Part shown: piece after piece, positions 16,715 through 16,793 of the stretch | Numbering within the stretch: position 1 is the stretch's first letter | Layout of the letters: each line of letters begins with the position of its first letter | NCBI GenBank assembly: GCA_017880825.1 | Contig: JADGRN010000013.1 | Span: 1-16,793 of the forward strand | Source: Methylophilaceae bacterium | GTDB taxonomy: Bacteria > Pseudomonadota > Gammaproteobacteria > Burkholderiales > Methylophilaceae | Reading direction: 5' to 3' | DNA length: 16,793 bases | Translations under genes and position numbers: made by a program | Notes under the pieces: generated by a model | What the model was told of the DNA's origin: nothing | Database searches by the model: none | The model's input: the letters and a program-made list of their open reading frames with translations, nothing else

Positions 16715-16793
16715 TTGCGATACAGCTTCATGGCCTTGTAAGTGGGCGTACTCGGGTCAGGCGTCGTCCAGCGCGTGGCCAGATCCAACCCCT
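16660..16793 (-). CDS. C-terminal fragment of a GH44-like glycoside hydrolase, open at the window edge
   Basis: Read on the minus strand from the window end, the frame is open at base 16793 and encodes about 44 residues up to the junction. It contains DLATRWTTPDPSTPTYKAM and KLYRNYDGNKSVFGDTSVAA. The blocks RWTTP, Y.AM.LYRNYDG and FGDTSV are characteristic, to my knowledge, of the C-terminal part of glycoside hydrolase family 44 (endoglucanase/xyloglucanase) catalytic regions. After SVAATVP (16660) the frame continues only as antisense of the plus-strand genes and carries no family signal. The fragment is therefore broken at its 3' end and cut at its 5' end. The neighbouring genes give no hint of polysaccharide degradation, which supports a foreign or mis-joined origin. 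Confidence 0.6.

Noticed and set aside
1..16793. CRISPR arrays, insertion sequences, tRNA genes, riboswitches
   Set aside because: No regularly spaced repeats, transposase motifs, terminal inverted repeats or tRNA-like cloverleafs were recognised when reading either strand.

Overview
The window reads as a chromosomal stretch from a betaproteobacterium, possibly of the Nitrosomonadales/Gallionellaceae type. The taxonomic inference rests on gene order: nadB, rpoE, rseA, rseB, rseC, mucD/degQ, lepA, lepB, a DUF4845 gene and rnc side by side is a familiar betaproteobacterial arrangement. The protein sequences fit that group. No rRNA, tRNA, CRISPR array, insertion sequence or phage gene was seen.

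Bases 1-7510 are all read on the minus strand. From right to left they encode the envelope-stress module: the ECF sigma factor RpoE, anti-sigma factor RseA, the RseA-binding periplasmic protein RseB, an RseC-family membrane protein and a periplasmic two-PDZ serine protease. A hairpin terminator at 3337-3360 separates this module from a second block: LepA (EF-4), LepB (signal peptidase I), a DUF4845 membrane protein and RNase III, which is cut by the window edge. A candidate sigma-E-type promoter precedes rpoE, consistent with autoregulation. The rpoE reading frame carries an odd 37-codon in-frame extension upstream of the family-typical start.

From 7619 the strand switches. nadB (L-aspartate oxidase, NAD synthesis) comes first, then a 170-bp gap. 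After it lies a very compact run of genes whose ends overlap by 1-17 bases: an acyl carrier protein, a COG4648-type membrane protein, an AMP-binding acyl-activating enzyme, a short hot-dog dehydratase-like protein, an LpxL-like acyltransferase, a LolA-like periplasmic carrier, an MMPL/RND exporter, an alpha/beta hydrolase and the start of a membrane-anchored protein. This set matches the accessory and export half of aryl-polyene (APE, xanthomonadin/flexirubin-type) clusters. These make a polyene on an ACP with a type II PKS-like machinery, attach it to a lipid and export it to the outer membrane. The ketosynthases, ketoreductase and aryl-precursor enzymes of such a cluster are not in the window and would be expected further right.

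The last ~130 bases do not belong with what precedes them. The membrane-protein frame beginning at 16541 loses its family resemblance near 16675. The sequence beyond it encodes, on the minus strand, the C-terminal part of what looks like a GH44-type glycoside hydrolase. The two meet at a short stretch (about 16660-16676) that fits both genes, which suggests a chimeric contig end rather than real gene order. The cluster should therefore be treated as truncated there.
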